Shown here: one piece after another, positions 32,104 to 37,266 of the stretch
How positions within the stretch are numbered: the first letter of the stretch is position 1
How the letters are laid out: every line of letters begins with the position of its first letter
NCBI GenBank assembly: GCA_900754255.1
Contig: CAAECI010000033.1
Span: 1-37,266 of the forward strand
From: an uncultured Succinivibrio sp.
GTDB taxonomy: Bacteria; Pseudomonadota; Gammaproteobacteria; Enterobacterales; Succinivibrionaceae
Reading direction: 5' to 3'
Length of the DNA stretch: 37,266 bases
Translations under genes and position numbers: made by a program
Notes under the pieces: generated by a model
What the model was told of the DNA's origin: nothing
Databases searched by the model: none
What the model saw: only the letters and a program-made list of their open reading frames with translations

Positions 32104-33804
32104 TTAATTACGTTGCAAAAGATAGCGACGCATGATCTTGCCCACGGGGGATTTGGGCAGTGCGTCGATGAATTCCACGATTTTAGGTAATTTATAGCCG
32201 GTAAGCTCGCGACGGCAGTAGTCAAGCAACTCCTCTTTGGTCAAGGAGGGATCCTTCTTTACTACGAAAAGCTTGATCTTTTCACCGGTTTTTTCCGAGG
32301 GGACGCCGACGGCGCAGCACTCACGCACGCGGGCGTTGCGGGAGACTACATCCTCGATCTCGGAGGGATAGACGTTGAAGCCTGAGACTATGATCATATC
32401 CTTGATGCGATCGATGAGCTTTAAATACCCGCCCTCAAGCCATACGGCGATATCGCCGGTACGAAGCCAGCCCTCATCGTACACATGCTCATTTTCCCGC
32501 GCATTGTTGTAATAGCCCTGCATGATCTGCGGTCCCTTGAACTCAAGCTCACCTGCAACTCCCTGATCCCAAATTTCCTCGTGAGTATTGGTATCTACGA
32601 TACGGGCCAGAGTCGAGGGCACGGGTATGCCTATCGATCCCGTGAAGATCCTTGAGGTATATGGATTGACACAGGCAACCGGCGAACACTCCGTAAGTCC
32701 GTAGCCCTCTAAAATATGCTGTCCCGAGGCCTTGAAAAAACGCTCGGCCACTCCCGACTGCACCGCCGCCCCTCCGCCTATGGCCAGACGCAAATTGGGC
32801 ATGGGACATAAGGATGAGAAGACGCCGTGCTCCAGCATGGCGGCAAAAAGCGTATTCACGCCCGTCATCACCGAGATCTCAGGATGCTTCCTTATTACCG
32901 CGATAAGCTCTGAGATCTTGCGCGGATCGGCAATGAGTATTGAATTAGCAGCAATTGCCGTCTGCAAAAGCAAATTTACGGTCATGGAGAACACATGATA
33001 CAGAGGCAACGCCGTAAGCATGGTCTCGGTACCTCTTTGCAATTCATGCCCGTACATCTCAAGACATTGCTTGACGTTGGCGATGAGATTGCCGTGCGAG
33101 AGCATGGCCCCCTTGGGCTTACCGGTGGTACCGCCCGTAAATTGTAAAAAGGCAATGTCCGAGGAGGAGATCTCACAGGGGCTGAAGGAGGAGGCCTTGC
33201 CGGCCTTTACGGCCTTTTTAAAGGCTATGCTGCCATTTAATTTAAAGGGCTTTACCGCCTTAACAAGATATTTGGCGGCAAAATTTAAAATTGCCCCCTT
33301 AAAAAATCCCGTCATATCCCCAAGCTCGGTGATGATCACGGGCGGTAATTCCATTTCCTCGGCAAGCTCACAAAGACGCTCACCCACGCCTGAAAAGGCC
33401 ACCACGCAGGAGGCCTTTGCATCCCTTAAAACCCCGCCTATTTCACGGGCTGTATACAAAGGGTTGATGTTGACAATGGTGAGACCGCATTTGAGCCCTG
33501 CAAAAACGCAGATGGGATACTGGATCATATTGGGCATGATGAGGGCTAATTTTTCACCCTTTCTAAGCCCCATGGAATTTTGCAAAAAGGAGGCAAGGGC
33601 GAGCACCGTTTTTTGCGCCGACGCATAGGTCACGCTTCGATCATAAAAGGTCCAAGCTTTTGCCTGCGGGAAATTACGGCATACTCCGTCGAACATGGTG
33701 CACAGCGTCTCTGACTCGTCACAGGAGATCTCGCTTTGTACGTCGTCGGGATAGCTTTGAAGCCAGGGCCTGCGAAAATCCGAATTTTGATCTGCATCGT
33801 GCAT
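32104..33804 (-). CDS. fadD: Long-chain-fatty-acid--CoA ligase
   Basis: FadD activates fatty acids with ATP and CoA. The 566-aa protein has the AMP-binding signature FTGGTTGKPKGAMLSHGN (about residues 220-240), the YGLTECSP motif, LRTGDIAVW, and the acyl-CoA synthetase block IKDMIIVSGFNVYPSEIE. The catalytic Lys lies near the end in KSPVGKIMRR. GGAGG lies nine bases before the ATG. It starts 70 bases past serC without an obvious terminator between them and leads directly into rnd. Other beta-oxidation genes are absent from the window, so uptake of outside fatty acids into phospholipid is a possible role. Confidence 0.94.
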   Translation of the reverse strand: MHDADQNSDFRRPWLQSYPDDVQSEISCDESETLCTMFDGVCRNFPQAKAWTFYDRSVTYASAQKTVLALASFLQNSMGLRKGEKLALIMPNMIQYPICVFAGLKCGLTIVNINPLYTAREIGGVLRDAKASCVVAFSGVGERLCELAEEMELPPVIITELGDMTGFFKGAILNFAAKYLVKAVKPFKLNGSIAFKKAVKAGKASSFSPCEISSSDIAFLQFTGGTTGKPKGAMLSHGNLIANVKQCLEMYGHELQRGTETMLTALPLYHVFSMTVNLLLQTAIAANSILIADPRKISELIAVIRKHPEISVMTGVNTLFAAMLEHGVFSSLCPMPNLRLAIGGGAAVQSGVAERFFKASGQHILEGYGLTECSPVACVNPYTSRIFTGSIGIPVPSTLARIVDTNTHEEIWDQGVAGELEFKGPQIMQGYYNNARENEHVYDEGWLRTGDIAVWLEGGYLKLIDRIKDMIIVSGFNVYPSEIEDVVSRNARVRECCAVGVPSEKTGEKIKLFVVKKDPSLTKEELLDYCRRELTGYKLPKIVEFIDALPKSPVGKIMRRYLLQRN

Positions 33805-33874
33805 ATTCCAAAGCCTCCGGCTTTCTTAGCGCCTACACCTATGCCGTATACCAAGTACCAGTCTCAGTATAGGA

Positions 33875-34960
33875 TCAGCTGTGAGCCTGCTCAAATTCCT
33901 TCAAATAGGCCAAAAGAGCATTAACTCCCTCTATGGGCATGGCGTTATAAAGCGATGCGCGCATTCCGCCTAAAACCTTATGTCCCTTAAGGCCGATCAG
34001 GTTGCGCTCCTTGGCGCCCTTTAGGAACTCAGCATTTAGGGCCTCATCCTTTAAATTGAAAACGCAGTTTACACGGGAGCGATCCTCAGGAGCGATCACA
34101 TTGCGATAGAAGGAGGAGGAGTCGATATACTCGTAAAGAGCGGAGGACTTCTCGATATTGCGTCTTTCAAGCTCGCGTACGCCGCCTAGGCTCTTTATCC
34201 ATTTAAAGACCAGATCGGCCATATACCAGGAGAAGACACAGGGGGTGTTATAGAGCGAATCATAATCGCTCATAACCTTCCAATCGAGAATGGAGGGACA
34301 ATATTTACGGGCATGTCCGATGAGATCCTCGCGCACGATGGCGATCACAAGACCTGCGGGAGCCACGTTCTTTTGCACGCCGAAGATCACAGCGCCGAAT
34401 TTACTGATATCCACCTCACGGGTAAGAATGTTTGAGGACATATCGGCTATAAGCGGAACGTTGCCGGTATCGGGCAGGCGGTTAAGCTCGATGCCGTTTA
34501 CGGTTTCGTTAAAGCATACGTAGGCATAGGAGGCCCCCTCCGTCACCTGCATTTGGTCATAATCGACATGCCATATGCCCTGCTCGTCCTTTTGGGCGCA
34601 CTCATGCAAAACGGCCTCGCCGAATCTCTCGGCGCACTCCTTATAGGCACAGCGCGACCAATGACCGGTTACAAAATAATCGGCCTTGCCGCCCTCGGGT
34701 AAAAGGTTTAACGGCACGGCGGCAAATTCGCCGCGTCCGCCTGACTGCAAGAAGATCACCTTGTAGTTTGAGGGTATATTCATGAGCTCGCGCAAAAGCT
34801 TTTCGGAGCCCTTGGCTACGGCATCAAACTCGGGGCTGCGGTGTGATATTTCTATTACCCCCGCACCCATGTCCTCAAAATCCAAAAACTCATTTTTAGC
34901 CTGCTCCATGACCTTAAGCGGGAGGGTGCAGGGACCTGCGGTAAAATTCCAAGCTCTCAT
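33875..34960 (-). CDS. serC: Phosphoserine aminotransferase
   Basis: SerC converts 3-phosphohydroxypyruvate to phosphoserine in serine synthesis, and also serves pyridoxal phosphate synthesis. The 361-aa protein matches the family from WNFTAGPCTLPLKVM onward. The PLP-binding Lys is in FGVQKNVAPAGL. The phosphate-contacting region reads QSGGRGEFAAVPLNLL, and the substrate Arg/His segment is EISHRSPEF. The ATG lies two bases past the gyrA stop, with GAGG ten bases upstream, so it is coupled to gyrA. Confidence 0.96.
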   Translation of the reverse strand: MRAWNFTAGPCTLPLKVMEQAKNEFLDFEDMGAGVIEISHRSPEFDAVAKGSEKLLRELMNIPSNYKVIFLQSGGRGEFAAVPLNLLPEGGKADYFVTGHWSRCAYKECAERFGEAVLHECAQKDEQGIWHVDYDQMQVTEGASYAYVCFNETVNGIELNRLPDTGNVPLIADMSSNILTREVDISKFGAVIFGVQKNVAPAGLVIAIVREDLIGHARKYCPSILDWKVMSDYDSLYNTPCVFSWYMADLVFKWIKSLGGVRELERRNIEKSSALYEYIDSSSFYRNVIAPEDRSRVNCVFNLKDEALNAEFLKGAKERNLIGLKGHKVLGGMRASLYNAMPIEGVNALLAYLKEFEQAHS

Positions 34961-34962
34961 GA

Positions 34963-37266
34963 TCAGATTTCCTCTTTAGGATCTGCGACAGCATCGCCTT
35001 CACCCTCGGCGGGCTCTGCGTCCTTTGACTGCTGCATTTCCTTTAACTTCAATTCCTGTTCCTTTAAGGCCTGACGCTCGGCGGCGCGGGCCTCGGCGGT
35101 ACGACGCGAGTTTTCAACCACGTCGCCCGGGATGGACTGTACGGCGATGATGCTTTCACCCTCCGCAGGTCTCATCAAAATGGTACCGGTGGCGGCACGT
35201 CCCATGGTACGCATAGTATCCATGGGCGATCTGATCATCTGCCCCTGATCGGTAATGAGCATGAACTCACTGTCGTCGGAGGCGCGCACCGCACCGACTA
35301 CGGCACCGGCCTTCTCTACGCCGCGCAAAACGTAAACACCCTGGCTGCCGCGATTCTTCTTTAAGGGAATGTCGGCAAGCGCCATACGCTTACCTATGCC
35401 GTTGGAGCCTACGATAAGGCATTCCTTCATAGGATCGTCAAGGCTCATGACCATGAGGGAGACGCAGGTGGCACCGTCTATAAGCTTGATGCCGCGCAAC
35501 GATCCGCTGCCGCGGCCGGAGGGTCTTATGCCGTTGCCGCTGTGACGATCCACCGATTGATCCTCATCGCCCTCGCTCTCGGAGTTGTCGTTTACATCAT
35601 CGCCTTCATCCTCATCCCCCTGAGCATCCTTGGAGTAATAGTCACAGAAATGCAGGGCCTTGCCGTTGGAGGCAAAGAGATAGATATCGTCATCTCCCGT
35701 GGAGATCTCGGCGCCTATGAGCTCGTCATCCTCAGAAAGGTTGATGACCTTGATGCCGTTGTCGTTGTTGCGGCCGATAAAGCTCTTAAAGGCGGAAACG
35801 GCAGTCTTCTTGACGCGACCTTGCTTGGTGGCCAGGAAGAAGTAGGAATGCTCAAGCTCCTCATTGTCCGAGGGCAGTCCCACCATGGCGGTGATATGCT
35901 CGCCCTCATCCAAATTGAATATGTTCTGCACGGGGCGTCCGCGCCAGGTCTTGTTCTCGGAGGTGGGCAGATCATAGACTATGGTGATGAAGCCGCGGCC
36001 CTTGGAGGTAAAGCACATCAGACGATCATGGGTATTGGCCACGATGATGCTGGTTAAAAAGTCGCTGTCCTTAAGTCTTGCCGCCAGTCTGCCCTTGCCG
36101 CCGCGATGCTGACTTTCGTAGGAGGCAATATCCTGATATTTGACGTAGCCCTCATGCGACAGGGTGACGATGACATCCTGACGGGCGATGAGATCACCCT
36201 TGTTAAACTCGCCCATATCCTCGATAAAGCCCGAGCGGCGCTTGGAGCCGTATTCCTTCTTCACGTCCTCAAGCTCGGTACGGATGACGCTCTTCATGCG
36301 GACGGGATCGTTTAATATGCCGAGATAATCCCAGATGCCGGTGACAAGCTCCTTATACTCGTTGCGGATCTGATCCTGCGCCAGATGGGTCAGGCGTGAG
36401 AGCTGCAAGGCCAAAATGGCATCGGCCTGAACCTCGGATAGATAATAATACTCGCCGTGCACGCCGCGATCCTCGTCAATACCCTGCGGCAGTGCCACGT
36501 TGATCCCCTCCTCGGTACGCTCGATGAGCGGAGAGATCTCGGAGGAGCTCCAGGCCTCTGTCATAAGACGGGTGCGGGCTTCGGCGGTATTTTCCGAGGA
36601 GGTTATGAGCTCGACCACCTTTTCGATATTGGCCTTGGCCACCATAAGGCCCTCGCGCAGATGCGCATTGCGACGATCACGGCGCAAAAGGAACACGGTG
36701 CGGCGGGTGACCACCTCGCGACGGAATTTGAGGAACTCGTTTAAAATCTCCTTCAAATTCAAAAGACGCGGGTTGTTGCCGACCAGAGCCACCATATTGA
36801 TGGGGAAGGAGGACTGCAAAAGAGTGTTGGAGAAGAGGTTGTTTAATACCGCCTCCTCGTAAGCATCACGCTTGAGATCGATGGCGATGCGCACGTCATG
36901 ATTCTTATCGGAAAGATCGTTGATCTCGGAAATGCCCTCGATCTTTTTCTCGCGCAGCATGGTCTGCAGCTGCTTGACTATGTCAGCCTTGTGCACCACA
37001 TAGGGGATCTCGTCGATCATCACGGTCTTCTTGCCGGATTTATCCTCCTCGATGTGATAGCGCGAGCGGATCACGCAACGGCCGCGTCCCGTGGCATAGG
37101 CCTTGCGTACGCCCTCGCGTCCGACAATCTCACCGCCCGTAGGAAAATCAGGTCCCGGAATATATTGCATGATCTCCTCTAAGGAGAGATCGGGATTGTC
37201 AAGCAAGGCACAGGCGCCGTCTATTACCTCGGCCAAATTGTGGCTGGGAATATTGGTAGCCATAAC
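34963..37266 (-). CDS. gyrA: DNA gyrase subunit A (5' end beyond the window)
   Basis: GyrA cuts and rejoins DNA during supercoiling. The window holds the last 767 residues. The sequence begins at VMATNIPSHNLAEVI, about residue 190 by E. coli numbering, so the catalytic Tyr and the quinolone region are outside. The tower and coiled-coil parts are present (RREVVTRRTVFLLRRDRR, YYYLSEVQADAILALQLSRL). The C-terminal beta-pinwheel follows, with the GyrA-box as SQHRGGKGR, a His replacing the usual second Arg. One pinwheel loop carries an acidic insertion of about 33 residues (YYSKDAQGDEDEGDDV and on; encoded near 35530-35640). The tail is charged (KEQELKLKEMQQ, then EPAEGEGD). Its end is coupled to serC. 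Confidence 0.97.
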   Translation of the reverse strand, partial: VMATNIPSHNLAEVIDGACALLDNPDLSLEEIMQYIPGPDFPTGGEIVGREGVRKAYATGRGRCVIRSRYHIEEDKSGKKTVMIDEIPYVVHKADIVKQLQTMLREKKIEGISEINDLSDKNHDVRIAIDLKRDAYEEAVLNNLFSNTLLQSSFPINMVALVGNNPRLLNLKEILNEFLKFRREVVTRRTVFLLRRDRRNAHLREGLMVAKANIEKVVELITSSENTAEARTRLMTEAWSSSEISPLIERTEEGINVALPQGIDEDRGVHGEYYYLSEVQADAILALQLSRLTHLAQDQIRNEYKELVTGIWDYLGILNDPVRMKSVIRTELEDVKKEYGSKRRSGFIEDMGEFNKGDLIARQDVIVTLSHEGYVKYQDIASYESQHRGGKGRLAARLKDSDFLTSIIVANTHDRLMCFTSKGRGFITIVYDLPTSENKTWRGRPVQNIFNLDEGEHITAMVGLPSDNEELEHSYFFLATKQGRVKKTAVSAFKSFIGRNNDNGIKVINLSEDDELIGAEISTGDDDIYLFASNGKALHFCDYYSKDAQGDEDEGDDVNDNSESEGDEDQSVDRHSGNGIRPSGRGSGSLRGIKLIDGATCVSLMVMSLDDPMKECLIVGSNGIGKRMALADIPLKKNRGSQGVYVLRGVEKAGAVVGAVRASDDSEFMLITDQGQMIRSPMDTMRTMGRAATGTILMRPAEGESIIAVQSIPGDVVENSRRTAEARAAERQALKEQELKLKEMQQSKDAEPAEGEGDAVADPKEEI

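Noticed and set aside
33020..33628. A 202-codon plus-strand reading frame
   Set aside because: It lies opposite fadD, whose motifs are intact in the other strand; it is a by-product of codon composition.
33805..33874. A FadR operator before fadD, suggested by an ACTGGT half-site
   Set aside because: Only one half matches the known FadR site and the other half is missing.

Overview
The window looks like a chromosomal segment of a Gram-negative gammaproteobacterium. The support is conserved gene order (accD-folC-dedD, apt-dnaX, fadD-rnd), an Aer-like PAS receptor, a CorA with the 316-residue enterobacterial length, and a sodium/galactose symporter very close to the Vibrio protein vSGLT. A member of Aeromonadales/Succinivibrionaceae is a plausible guess, but it rests on overall impression and not on a diagnostic marker. 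Almost all of the window is housekeeping and metabolic genes. I see no prophage, insertion sequence, CRISPR array, tRNA or rRNA.

Layout: 1-3.0 kb carries an Aer-like chemoreceptor and a Bcr/CflA drug exporter. 3.3-6.2 kb is a minus-strand cluster of gtrB, gtrA, truA and pgsA (envelope sugar and lipid genes plus a tRNA modifier). 6.25-10.9 kb is a tightly packed minus-strand operon accD-folC-dedD-NIF3-folE. 11.3-18 kb is on the plus strand: a GntR/FCD regulator with a DMT permease, corA, a LysR regulator, and two tandem PotF-like periplasmic binding proteins with no transporter genes beside them. 18-23.9 kb is on the minus strand: an HNH endonuclease, a Rossmann-fold protein, apt and a split dnaX. 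24-27.8 kb is on the plus strand: a sodium/galactose symporter behind a rich control region, an HD phosphohydrolase and an orphan rfbA. 27.9-37.3 kb is on the minus strand: a large diguanylate cyclase, then gyrA (5' end cut by the window), serC, fadD and rnd.

The most striking feature is dnaX. The zero-frame gene stops after 370 codons, exactly after clamp-loader domains I-III. The tau C-terminal half, including a recognisable polymerase-binding domain V, lies in the -1 frame. The junction is an A10 tract containing the in-frame heptamer A AAA AAG, followed three bases later by a 10-bp stem-loop. In E. coli the same slip site makes the short gamma. Here the logic is inverted: normal decoding gives gamma and only a -1 shift (or transcriptional slippage to A11) gives tau. 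The resulting tau would be about 1182 residues because its linker is several times longer than usual.

Other points of interest are the tandem PotF paralogues whose duplication includes the core promoter, the CRP/FNR-like and LacI-type palindromes before the galactose symporter, an acidic insertion in the GyrA C-terminal domain, and a diguanylate cyclase with an extra domain after GGDEF and no I-site.
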